A stretch of 64,000 bases of DNA from Deinococcus rubellus (GCF_025244745.1 NZ_CP104213.1:1824001-1888000); one strand, 5' to 3'. Shown: positions 1 to 13,342, counted from the first letter of the stretch. Numbers and translations are program-made. The notes: generated by a model from the sequence alone, not told the origin.

Positions 1-39
1 GAAGGGACGACAGAGTCGATGCTGGTCTCGCCGTTCTCA

Positions 40-82
40 TATCAGAATCTGATAATCACTATCTATGTATAAGAATCTGATA
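40..82. promoter_or_regulatory. Tandem palindromic operator candidate around the lepB start
   Basis: A perfect 7-1-7 palindrome, TATCAGAATCTGATA, lies at 40-54. A second copy with one mismatch (TATAAGAATCTGATA) lies at 68-82, with centres 28 bases apart. The lepB ATG at 65 sits between them, and a GATAAT hexamer (51-56) overlaps the first copy. The arrangement suits a dimeric repressor or activator. The bound protein is unknown. Confidence 0.5.
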
Positions 83-862
83 GTTAGGTTTTCCGGTTGG
101 CGGGTGCTGTGGTCGTGGCTGGAGCCGCTGGTGCTGGCCGTCGTCATCACGCAGTTCGGCGTGACGCTGGTCGGGGTGGACGGGGCGAGCATGATGCCCA
201 ACTTGCGCGACCACGAGCGGCTGCTGGTTCCCAAGTACGAGACCTGGCTGCACAAGCTCGGGGTGGGTGACTTCAAGCGCGGTGACATTCTGGTCTTCAA
301 ACCGCCGACGCAGGCGCTCAACCGTCCGCTGCTGGGCAATTGGCTGGGCCAGTGGACGAATCAGTGGACAAACCAATTCAACTACCGGCCCTTTCTGGTC
401 AAGCGTCTGATTGGCCTGCCGGGAGACTGGGTGCGGATGTCGGGCGGCGAGGTGTTCGTCAATGGCGCGCGGGTGAGTCAGCAGTTCACCGCGGCCTACT
501 GGAGAGCGCAAGGCTGCTGGGACCAGAGCAGTCTGATCGCCGACAACGCTCGCCTGGACACGGCGACGGGTCGGGTCAGCAGCGAGGTGACGCTGGGGGC
601 CGGGCAGTACTTCCTGATGGGTGATAACCGCAGCGCTGTCGGCTCGGAAGACTCACGGCTGTTCGGGCCGGTGGCGCAGCGCGACATCGCGGGCCGGGCG
701 GCGGCAGTGGTGTGGCCCATGGTGCGCCGCCGCGTAGCGAACTACGAGTGTCAGGCCACGTCCAGGCCGCAGGATCACGTGCGTTTCAGCGGCCCGGCGG
801 CGCTCAATCTGCGTCTTCTCAAGCGTCCGGCGGCGTTCGGCGAATCGCTGTCTCCTCGCTGA
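65..862 (+). CDS. lepB: Signal peptidase I (S26 family)
   Basis: Membrane-bound serine/lysine protease that removes signal peptides from exported proteins. An N-terminal membrane segment (about residues 18-38) is followed by the catalytic serine in GASMMPNL (Ser42), the general-base lysine in [11 protein letters not shown] (Lys113) and the conserved GDNRS box at 186-190. The length of 265 residues is normal for the family with a moderate insertion. No good Shine-Dalgarno sequence precedes the ATG at 65. A GATAAT hexamer 8 bases upstream may be a leaderless -10 element. The second copy of the operator candidate overlaps the first codons, so a later start cannot be excluded. The gene is near the window edge and its upstream neighbour is unknown. 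Confidence 0.9.
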   Translation: MYKNLIVRFSGWRVLWSWLEPLVLAVVITQFGVTLVGVDGASMMPNLRDHERLLVPKYETWLHKLGVGDFKRGDILVFKPPTQALNRPLLGNWLGQWTNQWTNQFNYRPFLVKRLIGLPGDWVRMSGGEVFVNGARVSQQFTAAYWRAQGCWDQSSLIADNARLDTATGRVSSEVTLGAGQYFLMGDNRSAVGSEDSRLFGPVAQRDIAGRAAAVVWPMVRRRVANYECQATSRPQDHVRFSGPAALNLRLLKRPAAFGESLSPR

Positions 863-927
863 TGTGGCAGGTGGGCCGGGTGGGGGTGTTCCATTCAGCC
901 GCTTCTCACACTATGCTTTGGCAATTC

Positions 928-957
928 TTGCCCCCGCCGAACTGCTTGTGGCAGAAT
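928..957 (+). promoter_or_regulatory. Possible greA promoter
   Basis: TTGCCC (928-933) and CAGAAT (952-957) are separated by 18 bases. They would give greA a leader of about 75 bases. The match is weak, but greA has a Shine-Dalgarno sequence, so a leadered promoter is expected somewhere in 863-1010. Confidence 0.3.
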
Positions 958-1037
958 GACGCCGCTTCAAGTCTGGTTTCAGGTTCATTTCAGCTCCCGC
1001 GCCGCTGGCGGCAACGGGACTTCATCACGGAGGACGT

Positions 1038-1523
1038 ATGGCCGCAGAGCATAAGCAGATCAAGCTGACCCAGGAGGGTTTCGAGCGCCTTCAGCGCAAT
1101 CTGGAGCAGGAGCAGGGCCGCCTGGCCGAGGCCACCCGCATCTTGCAGGAACAGATGGAGGCCAGCACCGATTTCGAGGACACCGGCCTGGAAGACGCCA
1201 AGCGCGAGAAGGTCATGATCGAGGCGCGCATCGAGGAGTTCGAGGACACCCTGGCCCGCGCCACCCTCATCACGGGCGATGAACACACCGGCAAGGTCGA
1301 ACTCGGCAGCGTGCTGGTGCTCTACAACGAGGCCACCAAGCAGGACATGAAGGTGCAGCTCGTCAGCGCGCCGGAAGCCACCATGCGCGGCGGCAGCCTG
1401 CCCAAGATCAGCGACGACAGCCCGGTGGGTCGCGAGTTGCTGGGCCGCAAGAAGGGCGAGAGCTTCGTCGTGAATCTGGAAAGCGGCAAGCAGATGAAAT
1501 ACAAGATCAAGAGTCTGGACTGA
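1038..1523 (+). CDS. greA: Transcription elongation factor GreA
   Basis: Enters the RNA polymerase secondary channel and stimulates cleavage of backtracked RNA. The 161 residues show the usual plan: an N-terminal antiparallel coiled coil (about 10-80) and a C-terminal FKBP-like domain (about 85-161). The coiled-coil tip reads [16 protein letters not shown], which resembles the Thermus GreA tip and keeps acidic residues where E. coli has Asp41 and Glu44. That argues for a true GreA rather than the inhibitor Gfh1. A strong GGAGG lies just before the ATG, so this gene is translated from a leadered mRNA. A hairpin terminator follows at 1552, making it monocistronic. Confidence 0.93.
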   Translation: MAAEHKQIKLTQEGFERLQRNLEQEQGRLAEATRILQEQMEASTDFEDTGLEDAKREKVMIEARIEEFEDTLARATLITGDEHTGKVELGSVLVLYNEATKQDMKVQLVSAPEATMRGGSLPKISDDSPVGRELLGRKKGESFVVNLESGKQMKYKIKSLD

Positions 1524-1551
1524 GCCTGCCCGTTTTACCGAGCTTACCGAG

Positions 1552-1580
1552 CGCCGGAGTGTCAGGCTTCCGGCGTTTTG
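1552..1580 (+). terminator. Rho-independent terminator after greA
   Basis: CGCCGGA (1552-1558) pairs with TCCGGCG (1569-1575) around a 10-base loop and is followed by TTTTG. Confidence 0.75.
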
Positions 1581-1640
1581 TGTTGTCCCGACCTGAATCT
1601 TTCTGAAGCTGGGCCGCACCAATCCGCGTTGTCCCGGCGT

Positions 1641-1646
1641 TAGCGT
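1641..1646 (+). promoter_or_regulatory. Leaderless -10 element TAGCGT
   Basis: TAGCGT ends 6 bases before the ATG at 1653 and no Shine-Dalgarno sequence is present. It fits the leaderless pattern found throughout the window. Confidence 0.55.
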
Positions 1647-1652
1647 GACGGC

Positions 1653-2003
1653 ATGGCATACCAGGGCAAGCTCAGCGGCAGTCAGGTGATCGTCCTGGAA
1701 AATGACGGCGACCAGACGACCATTCGTCTCAGCTCGGAAGGCCAGCGCCAGAGTAGCAGCGCCAGCACCGGGGAGTGGCAGGGCACACCGGTCCTCTGGC
1801 AGTTGGACGACAGCGCCGTCGTAGAGATCAAAACTGGAGACGATTCCGTGTTCTACCGTGTCAAAGGCGGCCAGCTGCAATCCCTGTCCCAGAAGCCTGA
1901 TCTGGCGACTGCCGAAGCCGTTGACCTCGAGGAAGTGCAGGACGGCACCGGCAAAAGCGAGATGAAGCCGCTGGAGCCGATGAAACCCATGAAGCCAATG
2001 TAG
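1653..2003 (+). CDS. Small conserved-looking protein of unknown function with MKP-rich tail
   Basis: A 116-residue protein with no recognised domain. It has alternating beta-prone segments (SQVIVLEND, TTIRLSSEG, VVEIKTGDDSVFYRVKG) that suggest a small beta barrel or sheet. It ends with an acidic stretch and a repeated tail, MKPLEPMKPMKPM. There is no signal peptide or membrane segment, so it should be cytosolic. The start is supported by a TAGCGT hexamer 6 bases upstream. A perfect bidirectional terminator follows at once, so the gene is transcribed alone. Confidence 0.7.
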   Translation: MAYQGKLSGSQVIVLENDGDQTTIRLSSEGQRQSSSASTGEWQGTPVLWQLDDSAVVEIKTGDDSVFYRVKGGQLQSLSQKPDLATAEAVDLEEVQDGTGKSEMKPLEPMKPMKPM

Positions 2004-2012
2004 ATCCGGCAC

Positions 2013-2055
2013 ACAAACGCCGCGCCCCTGTTTGAATAAGGGGCGCGGCGTTTGT
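2013..2055. terminator. Bidirectional terminator between convergent genes
   Basis: A perfect 17-bp inverted repeat (2013-2029 and 2039-2055) has a 9-base loop and A/T-rich ends on both sides. It can end both the plus-strand gene at 2003 and the dpp operon on the minus strand. Confidence 0.85.
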
Positions 2056-2066
2056 ACTGGAATGCT

Positions 2067-3011
2067 CTACTGCGTGCTTCTCGGGTCGAGCACGTCTCTC
2101 AGCCCGTCGCCGAACAGATTGAAGCCCAGCACGGTCATCAGGATCGCCAGGCCTGGAAAGATCATGGTCCAGGGAGCCTGGGTGTAGTACTCGCGGCTGT
2201 CGGCCAACATGGTGCCCCACTCCGGCGTCGGCGGCTGCGCGCCCAGCCCGATAAAGCCCAGCGCGGCGGCCTCGATGGTGGCGGTGGCGATGCTGAGTGC
2301 GCCCTGCACGATCAACGGGGTGAGACTGTTGGGCAGCACATGCTTGAAGATGGTGCGGCCCTGCCCCGCGCCCAAAGCGCTGGCGGCCTGCACGAACTCG
2401 CGCTCGCGCACGCTCAGCACCACGCTGCGGGCCAGGCGCAGGTAAATCGGAATCTGCACCACGCTCACGGCGATCATGGCGGTGGTCAGGCCGGGCCGGT
2501 TGGAAATGCTGACGATGCCGATGGCCAGCAGAATGCTTGGAAAGGCCAGCATCACGTCGCTGAAGTAGCCCAGCACCGTGTCGATCCAGCCGCCGTAGAA
2601 CCCGGCCAGGATGCCCAGCAGGCTGCCGCTGGTCAGCGCCAGCACCGTGGCGAAAATGCCGATCTGGAGGCTGACCCTGGCTCCATGCAAGACGCGGGTG
2701 GCAATGTCGCGGCCCAGGTTGTCGGTGCCGAAGGGGTGCTTGAAGTACAGCACCTTGCCGCTCACAGCGTCGGTGTATTTCTCCTTGGCGTCGGTGTCCC
2801 ACAGGGCTGAAACGCTCGGCGGTGCGAGGCGGTAGCGGTAATCGATGTCGGTGGACGGGTCGTAGGGCTGGAGTAGTGGAGCCAGCAGGGCCAGCGCCAC
2901 GAACACCAGCACGATGATGGCCCCGACCTTACCGGGTGTGCTTTTCCTGAATCTGCGCCACAGGATATTTTCCGGCTTCTTACGGGCGGGGGCGGCAGTC
3001 ACGGTGGTCAT
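2067..3011 (-). CDS. dppC: Peptide/oligopeptide ABC transporter permease, DppC type
   Basis: Inner-membrane subunit that forms the channel of a peptide importer with DppB. The first membrane segment is at about residues 30-55, followed by a periplasmic loop and the BPD_transp_1 core with five more helices. The EAA loop reads EREFVQAASALGAGQGRTIFKHVLPNS. The ATG at 3011 (MTTVTAAP) is chosen because it has a GGAGG sequence and starts 19 bases after the dppB stop; a longer frame to 3101 would overlap dppB by about 70 bases. Third gene of dppA-dppB-dppC. No DppD or DppF ATPase is present in the window, so they must be encoded elsewhere. Confidence 0.9.
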   Translation of the reverse strand: MTTVTAAPARKKPENILWRRFRKSTPGKVGAIIVLVFVALALLAPLLQPYDPSTDIDYRYRLAPPSVSALWDTDAKEKYTDAVSGKVLYFKHPFGTDNLGRDIATRVLHGARVSLQIGIFATVLALTSGSLLGILAGFYGGWIDTVLGYFSDVMLAFPSILLAIGIVSISNRPGLTTAMIAVSVVQIPIYLRLARSVVLSVREREFVQAASALGAGQGRTIFKHVLPNSLTPLIVQGALSIATATIEAAALGFIGLGAQPPTPEWGTMLADSREYYTQAPWTMIFPGLAILMTVLGFNLFGDGLRDVLDPRSTQ

Positions 3012-3030
3012 TGTGGCCCTCCTGGGGTCG

Positions 3031-4068
<1,038 letters not shown>

Positions 4069-4120
4069 GTCGAGTCCTCCTCTTTCATTTCTGTGGTCTC
4101 ATTTCTGGTGACGCGCGAAC

Positions 4121-4150
4121 AGGGCGGAGGCACCTTGCGCACTCCGCCCT
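4121..4150 (-). other. Hairpin between dppA and dppB
   Basis: AGGGCGGAG and CTCCGCCCT form a 9-bp perfect stem with a 12-base loop. No T-run follows on the minus strand, so it is more likely an mRNA-stabilising or attenuating hairpin than a full terminator. It would favour the binding protein over the permeases. Confidence 0.5.
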
Positions 4151-4163
4151 GCCGTGTCAGCTC

Positions 4164-5774
<1,611 letters not shown>

Positions 5775-5809
5775 GAATCCTCCAGAAAAAAGTGGTGAGT
5801 TATCCGCCT

Positions 5810-5815
5810 ACTATA
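5810..5815 (-). promoter_or_regulatory. Possible -10 element of the dpp operon
   Basis: TATAGT on the minus strand lies 35 bases before the dppA ATG. No clear -35 hexamer was found at the right spacing. Confidence 0.35.
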
Positions 5816-5819
5816 CCTG

Positions 5820-5857
5820 CTCGTGCCCGCTGCATGATTCGGCGGGGCGGGCACGAG
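5820..5857 (-). other. Hairpin downstream of livF
   Basis: An 11-bp inverted repeat (5820-5830 and 5847-5857, CTCGTGCCCGC with its complement) follows the livF stop. It lacks a T-run on the minus strand. It may be a weak or Rho-assisted terminator separating liv from dpp. Confidence 0.45.
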
Positions 5858-5868
5858 CGCGGGGCTGT

Positions 5869-6579
5869 TCAGTCCTCGCCCAGGTAGGCCTTGCGCACGC
5901 TCTCGTCCTCGGCGATGTCGGAGGCGTTACCCGACAGCTTGACCTCGCCGGTTTGCAGCACGTAGGCGGTCTTGGCGACGCTCAGCGCCATCTGGGCGTT
6001 TTGCTCGACCAGCAGAATGGTGGTTTTGCGCTTGGCGTTCAGCTCCACAATGATGTCGAAAATCGCTTCCACGAACAGGGGCGAGAGGCCCATGCTCGGT
6101 TCGTCCAGCAGCAGCAGCTTGGGATTGACCATCAACGCGCGGGCAATCGCCAGCATCTGCTGCTCGCCGCCGGACATGGTGCCGCCGAGCTGGTTCTCGC
6201 GTTCCTTGAGGCGCGGGAAGTAGGTAAACCCTTCCTGAATGCGCTCCTCGATGACTTTGCGGTCGGTGACGGTGTGCGCTCCGATTTCCAGATTCTCGCG
6301 CACGGTCAGTTGCGGAAAAATCCGCCGTCCTTCCGGCACGTGGCTCATACCCATCTGCATGATCTGGTGGGCGGGAATGCCGGAGATGTCCTTGCCCTGC
6401 ATGATCACGCTGCCCTGCTTGGGCCGGAGCATCCCGCTGATGGTCCTGAGGGTGGTGGTCTTGCCCGCGCCGTTGCCGCCGATCAGGGCGACGATCTCGC
6501 CGTCGGGCACCACCGCGTCGATGCCCTTGAGGGCGTGAATGTGGCCGTAGTAGGTGTGAACGCCCCGGAGTTCAAGCAT
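5869..6579 (-). CDS. livF: Branched-chain amino-acid ABC transporter ATPase LivF
   Basis: One of two cytosolic ATPases powering the LivHM importer. The 236 residues carry Walker A GGNGAGKTT (about 35-43), the signature MSGGEQQMLAIARAL and Walker B LLLLDEPSMGL, followed by the LivF-type ending with AYLGED. It is the last gene of livK-H-M-G-F and overlaps livG by 8 bases, which indicates translational coupling. Confidence 0.95.
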   Translation of the reverse strand: MLELRGVHTYYGHIHALKGIDAVVPDGEIVALIGGNGAGKTTTLRTISGMLRPKQGSVIMQGKDISGIPAHQIMQMGMSHVPEGRRIFPQLTVRENLEIGAHTVTDRKVIEERIQEGFTYFPRLKERENQLGGTMSGGEQQMLAIARALMVNPKLLLLDEPSMGLSPLFVEAIFDIIVELNAKRKTTILLVEQNAQMALSVAKTAYVLQTGEVKLSGNASDIAEDESVRKAYLGED

Positions 6580-7435
6580 TCGCGCCTCCGCCCTTGACCG
6601 TCTCTTCCTTGCCGTACTCGCCCGCCGCCGCGCCGCGCCCCAGGTAAGCTTCCATCACCTTGGGGTTGTTGCGGACCTCGTGCGGCAGGCCCTCGGCGAT
6701 CTTGGAGCCGTAGTCGAGCACGGTGATGTATTCGCTCAGGGTCATGACCAGCCTCATGTCGTGCTCGATCAAGCAGACGGTGACGCCCAGATCGTCGCGG
6801 ATGCGCCGGATCAGGCTCTTGAGTTCTTCTGTCTCGCGCGGATTCATGCCCGCCGCCGGTTCGTCGAGCAGCACCAGTTTGGGACTGGTCGCCAGGGCGC
6901 GGGCGATTTCGAGCTTGCGCTGGTCGCCGTAGGGCAGATTGGTGGCCAGTTCGTGCCGGAAGCGGCCCAGGCCGACGAAGTCGAGCATCAGGTTGGCGAC
7001 GTCCTCGGCCTCTTTCTCGGATTCGTGAAAGCGCTTGGTCCGCAGCAGCGAGTCGATGTATCCGGCCTTGAGGCGCGAGTGGCGGCCCACCATCACGTTT
7101 TCCTGGCTGTCCATCGAGGCGAACAGCCGGATGTTCTGGAAGGTGCGGGCGATGCCAGCCGCCGTGACCTGATCGGGCCTGAGCCCCACCAGGTTGTCTC
7201 CATCGAGGTTTACCGTGCCGCTGGACGGCTCGTAGATGCCGGTGATCATATTGAAGAAAGTGGTTTTTCCCGCGCCGTTGGGGCCGATTACACTGACGAT
7301 GCTCTGGCGCGGAATCTCCAGATCAACGTTGTTGACCGCTGTCAGGCCGCCGAAAATTTTGGTCAGCCCTTTGATGCTGAGAATGGTACCGGAAGCCGCT
7401 GGCTTTCCGAGATTTGGACGCGCAGCAGCCGTCAT
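6572..7435 (-). CDS. livG: Branched-chain amino-acid ABC transporter ATPase LivG
   Basis: Partner ATPase of LivF. Walker A is GPNGAGKTTFFNM, the signature region is LPYGDQRKLEIARAL (the LivG-type variant of LSGGQ) and Walker B is LVLLDEPAAGMN, the typical LivG sequence. The 287 residues include an N-terminal extension of about 18 residues and a C-terminal tail rich in Gly and Glu. It overlaps livM by 4 bases (ATGA) and livF by 8 bases. Confidence 0.95.
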   Translation of the reverse strand: MTAAARPNLGKPAASGTILSIKGLTKIFGGLTAVNNVDLEIPRQSIVSVIGPNGAGKTTFFNMITGIYEPSSGTVNLDGDNLVGLRPDQVTAAGIARTFQNIRLFASMDSQENVMVGRHSRLKAGYIDSLLRTKRFHESEKEAEDVANLMLDFVGLGRFRHELATNLPYGDQRKLEIARALATSPKLVLLDEPAAGMNPRETEELKSLIRRIRDDLGVTVCLIEHDMRLVMTLSEYITVLDYGSKIAEGLPHEVRNNPKVMEAYLGRGAAAGEYGKEETVKGGGANA

Positions 7436-9062
7436 TGGGTTCCTCCGCCGCGCTCGTCGTCGGCCCGTGTGGCAATGCCCGGCGAGTAGACTTCCGCCGC
7501 GTTTTCAGGGTTGAGTTCACCGGCAATCGAGTCTTGCGGCGTCAGGTTGTCGCTTGGGTTGTCGTCCTCGTGCATCATGCGGCGCTGCCGAACGCTGGGC
7601 AGGAGTCCTTCGGGCCGAAACAGCATCATGGCGACCAGAATGCTGCCGAACACCAGGCGCTGGAGCTGCGCCGGATTGACCTGCGGCGGGATGTTGAGGC
7701 TGGCGGTGGCCTCACCCAGCGAGGGCAGGAGGGAAATGTTGAGGATGGTGACGACGGCGGCTCCCAGAATCACGCCGGGAATACTGCCCAGGCCGCCCAG
7801 CACCACCATACTCAGCACCGAGATGGACTGGTTGAGGATGAACGATTCGGGGCTGATAAAGCCCTGCTTGGCCGCAAAAATCACGCCCATGATGCCTGCG
7901 AAGCTGGCCCCCGTTGCGAAGGCGATCAGCTTGGTCTGCACCAGCGGTACGCCCATCGCCTGCGCAGCGATCTCATCCTCGCGGATGGCGATCCAGGCCC
8001 GCCCGATCTTGGAGCGGTCAAGCCGCATGTTGGCCAGAATGATGACCGCAATAATAATCAGCACCACGAAATACAGAAAAAACAGATTGTACTGGTCTGG
8101 CGTGAAGCCTATCGCTCCGGCCAGTGAGTTGAACCACGGCACCGAGGCCGAACCGATGGGTGTAATGCCCTGCGAGCCGTTGGTGTAGGTACCGAGGTTG
8201 TTGGCCAGCACCCGGATGACCTCACCCAGGCCCAGCGTGATGATGGCGAGGTAATCACCTTTGAGCTTGAGCACCGGCAGGCCGATCAGTACGCCGACGC
8301 TGGCCGCCGCCGCGATGGCCAGAATCAGGAACAGCCAGAAGAAATTGGGATTGATGCCGTTCGGTAAGCCTGACGCGTTGGCCGCCACCAGCATGACCAC
8401 GCCGCGCGCCAGCAAAATGACCCCGATGACCAGGCCCAGCGCCGCCAGCAGGAAAGCCCAGTTGGCGACGGGCGTGCGTTTGCCCTTGACCCGGTTGATG
8501 GTCCGCAGGCTCAGCGCCGTGACGATCAGGAGCACCAGGCCGCCCACCGCCACCACCGGGCCGTTGTTGGCGCTGTTGTCTTTGAAGTAGGTCAGCACCT
8601 TGCCGATCTGCCCGCTGCCGAAGATGCCCCAGGTGTAGGCTCCCACGGCGAAGAAGGCGATGTAGCCCAGGTCGAGCAGCCCGGCCAGCCCCACCACGAT
8701 GTTGAGGCCCAGCGACAGCGCGGCGAAGATGCCGATCTGGATGGCGAGGTCGAGCACCGAGGTGTTGTCGCGACCGGCCCACGGCAAGATCAGGAACAGA
8801 CTCAGCCCACCGACCAGCAATTTGGCCCACAAGCTGGCTTTCCAGCGGTAGGCGAACAGCAGATTGGCCAGAAAGAAGGTGAGCACCAGCGAGGCGACCA
8901 GCGGATTCTTGAGGAAATTGGCCAGCGCTGAAGGCAGGCGCGCGAGCCAGGCGCTTTCCTGGCTGACCAGCAGCAGTGCGCTGCTGATGACGGCCAGAAT
9001 GATCAGCGCCAGGCTGCGGTCAGGCGCACTGATGGGCGGCTGCGAGCCTGGACGGATGGCCG

Positions 9063-9066
<4 letters not shown>
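7432..9066 (-). CDS. livM: Branched-chain amino-acid ABC transporter permease LivM
   Basis: Second membrane subunit of the Liv importer. The BPD_transp_2 core includes SLGLNIVVGLAGLLDLGYIA and, near the C-terminus, GGLGSIPGVILGA. At 544 residues it is clearly longer than a typical LivM. The extra length is an N-terminal block with several hydrophobic helices (residues 17-105) and additional helices after residue 165. A hydrophilic tail of about 50 residues follows the core. Start and end overlap livH and livG by 4 bases each, so the start is well fixed. Confidence 0.93.
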
Positions 9067-10076
<1,010 letters not shown>

Positions 10077-10138
10077 GAATTCCCTCCTTTTGCGGTGATA
10101 GAACCGCGTCCATCAGTTCAGCGTCAGGTTCGCTATGC

Positions 10139-10169
10139 AAAAAAGGGGCCGGGCGCGTTGCCCAGCCCC
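10139..10169 (-). terminator. Terminator or attenuator between livK and livH
   Basis: On the minus strand GGGGCTGGGC pairs with GCCCGGCCCC (10 pairs, one G-U) around a 5-base loop, followed directly by six T. It lies between livK and its transporter genes, so it probably makes livK mRNA more abundant, with partial read-through into livHMGF. Confidence 0.85.
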
Positions 10170-10197
10170 TGCTTCGAGGCCGCGAGGCCTTGATGGC

Positions 10198-11364
<1,167 letters not shown>

Positions 11365-11415
11365 AAGCCTCCAGGTGCTGCTAGAGCAGGCACAGTTGTT
11401 GTGGGAACTTCCGAC

Positions 11416-11444
11416 AGTCTAAGAGCAACTTAAAGAGATGTCAA
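11416..11444 (-). promoter_or_regulatory. Consensus promoter of the liv operon
   Basis: TTGACA (11439-11444) and TAGACT (11416-11421) are separated by exactly 17 bases. An interrupted palindrome CTTAATTTAAG lies further upstream at 11476-11486 and could bind a regulator. The region to 11540 is AT-rich compared with its surroundings. Confidence 0.85.
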
Positions 11445-11614
11445 TGCAAAGCTCATCCCCTATTCCGCAACTCTTCTTAATTTAAGCGACTAGCTGTGGA
11501 GTATTATTGCTTTCTGATCAAGTTTTGAGCAATTCTCACTACTTTACCGGTCAAATGTTCATTCGGCAGCCCAGTCTGTGTCCGGGTGATGACGTTCGCC
11601 GGGCTGGGGTTGCC

Positions 11615-12970
11615 TCAGACCAGATCGAGATACTGTTCGATCTCCCAGGGGTGCACCACGGCGGCGTAATTGCGCCACTCGGCCCGCTTGGCGCGCAGAT
11701 AATGCTCAAGCGCGTGGTTGCCCAGCGCCGCCGAAATCACCTCGTCGCGCTCCAGGCTGTCGAGCGCGTCGTAGAGGTCGCGCGGCAATTCGCGGACCCG
11801 GTGGTGACGTTTCTCGCGCACCGTCATCTGGTAGATGTTGCGCTGGATGGCCGGGGGCGGCACGGTCTTCTGCTCAATGCCGTCCAGGCCCGCTGCCAGC
11901 ATCACGGCCAGCGCCAGATACGGATTGCAGCTCGGATCGGGCAGCCTGAACTCGGCCCGCGTGGAGTTGCCCCGCTTGGCTGGAACCCGCACCAGCGCCG
12001 AGCGGTTGGAGGTACTCCAGGCCACGTTGACCGGCGCTTCGAAGCCTGGCACCAGCCGCTTGAACGAGTTGACCGTCGGGTTGGTCAGCGCACATATCCC
12101 CGGCGAGTGTTCGAGCAGCCCACCGATGAAGTGCAGCGCCGTCTCGGACAGTTCGAACTCGCCCGCCGGATCGTGGAAAGTGTTGTGGCCGTCCCTGAAC
12201 AGCGAGAGGTGAACGTGCAGGCCTGAGCCGTTGACCCCGGCCACTGGCTTGGGCAGAAAGCTGGCCAGCAGACCGTACTCCAGCGCCACCCGCTTGACCA
12301 CGAATTTGAAGGTGCTGATGGCGTCGGCGGCGGCCAGGGCGTCCTGGTAGCGGAAATCAATTTCATGCTGGCCCGGCGCGGCCTCGTGGTGCGCGCCCTC
12401 GATCTCGAAGCCCATCTCGACCAGTTTGTTGGCGATTTCCCGGCGCAGCCGTTCACCCTTGTCGAGTGGGGCCAGATCGAAGTACCCCGCGTGGTCGCCA
12501 GTGCGGGTGGTGCCGCGCCCGTCCTCACCGCGTTCGAACAGAAAGAATTCCGGCTCGGTGCCCGCGTACAGGGTCAGGCCCGCCTCGGCGGCGCGGGCGA
12601 TCTGGCGCTTGAGCACGAACCGGGGGTCGCCGGGAAACGGTTCGCCGGAAGGCAGATTCACGTCGCAGATGATGCGGGCCACCTTGCCGCGCTCGCCTTC
12701 CTCGCGCGAGAACTGCGGGTAGATCAGGAAAGTGGAGAGGTCCGGCGCGAGCAGCATGTCGGATTCCTCGATGCGGGTAAAGCCCTGAATCGAGGAACCG
12801 TCGAACATCACGCCCCCGGAGAGCGCTTTCTCGAACTGGCTGCGCGGCACCTCGATGTTCTTGATGGTACCCAGAATATCGGTGAATTGCAGCCGCAGAA
12901 AATTGACCCGGCCTTCCTGGAGGAGTTCCAGCACGCGGGCCTGGGTGGGTGGGGGAGGATGGTCGGTCAT
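11615..12970 (-). CDS. glnA: Glutamine synthetase type I
   Basis: Makes glutamine from glutamate, ammonia and ATP. Landmarks are FTDILGTIKNIEVP, the MFDGSSIQGFTRIEESDM loop, the metal site GTEPEFFLFE, the GVNGSGLHVHLSLF region and the EAPVNVAWSTSNRSALVRVP segment. The ending around LPRDLYDALDSLERDEVI is of the alpha (Bacillus-like) type. The ATG at 12970 (MTDHPPPP) gives 451 residues, normal for GSI, and has GAGG 8 bases upstream. An in-frame upstream extension of 61 residues is Pro/Arg-rich and unlikely to be translated. It is divergent from glnN. Confidence 0.94.
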   Translation of the reverse strand: MTDHPPPPTQARVLELLQEGRVNFLRLQFTDILGTIKNIEVPRSQFEKALSGGVMFDGSSIQGFTRIEESDMLLAPDLSTFLIYPQFSREEGERGKVARIICDVNLPSGEPFPGDPRFVLKRQIARAAEAGLTLYAGTEPEFFLFERGEDGRGTTRTGDHAGYFDLAPLDKGERLRREIANKLVEMGFEIEGAHHEAAPGQHEIDFRYQDALAAADAISTFKFVVKRVALEYGLLASFLPKPVAGVNGSGLHVHLSLFRDGHNTFHDPAGEFELSETALHFIGGLLEHSPGICALTNPTVNSFKRLVPGFEAPVNVAWSTSNRSALVRVPAKRGNSTRAEFRLPDPSCNPYLALAVMLAAGLDGIEQKTVPPPAIQRNIYQMTVREKRHHRVRELPRDLYDALDSLERDEVISAALGNHALEHYLRAKRAEWRNYAAVVHPWEIEQYLDLV

Positions 12971-13174
12971 GAGGGGAGCCTCGCAGGAGTGAAAGAGGGC
13001 TGGGAGAGCACTGGGATGTTCGAACTGGACAGCTTCGCCGGTCAAAGCGTGAACTGAAATCGGCACCAGTCGGAGTGTGAAGCGCGGTAAACCCCAGAGT
13101 AGAGGTCCGCGCTTGCGCCGGGCAAGCAGGCGTGGCCGGGCCGGAGACGGCACCTCGGATCAGCCGATCAGACC

Positions 13175-13205
13175 CATTTTGCAACTATGGACACCCTGCA
13201 AAATG
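13175..13205. promoter_or_regulatory. Inverted repeat between glnA and glnN
   Basis: CATTTTGCA (13175-13183) and TGCAAAATG (13197-13205) are perfect 9-base inverted copies with centres 22 bases apart, two helical turns. They sit in the 441-base region between two divergent glutamine synthetase genes, where a nitrogen regulator would be expected. No protein can be named from the sequence. Confidence 0.55.
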
Positions 13206-13312
13206 TACCAACAAACCTGGATGCTTGTGCAGTGCACACGGCCCAAAGCGGCATTTGGCCAGCGTCCGCGCCGGCTCGGGGGTGGCAAACCTGCAAGTTG
13301 TCTGACAAATCG

Positions 13313-13342
13313 TTGACGCCTTTTTCTCGCCGCGTCTATACT
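13313..13342 (+). promoter_or_regulatory. glnN promoter
   Basis: TTGACG (13313-13318) and TATACT (13337-13342) are separated by 18 bases. They lie about 70 bases before the glnN ATG. Confidence 0.75.

Noticed and set aside
11430..11455. Half match to the Deinococcus radiation/desiccation response motif (CATTGACAT) at the liv promoter
   Set aside because: Only the right half of the 17-base palindrome matches, and it coincides with the -35 hexamer TTGACA. The left half is absent.
12971..13153. N-terminal 61-residue extension of GlnA
   Set aside because: Low-complexity Arg/Pro-rich sequence absent from the family; the ATG at 12970 has a ribosome site and the right length.
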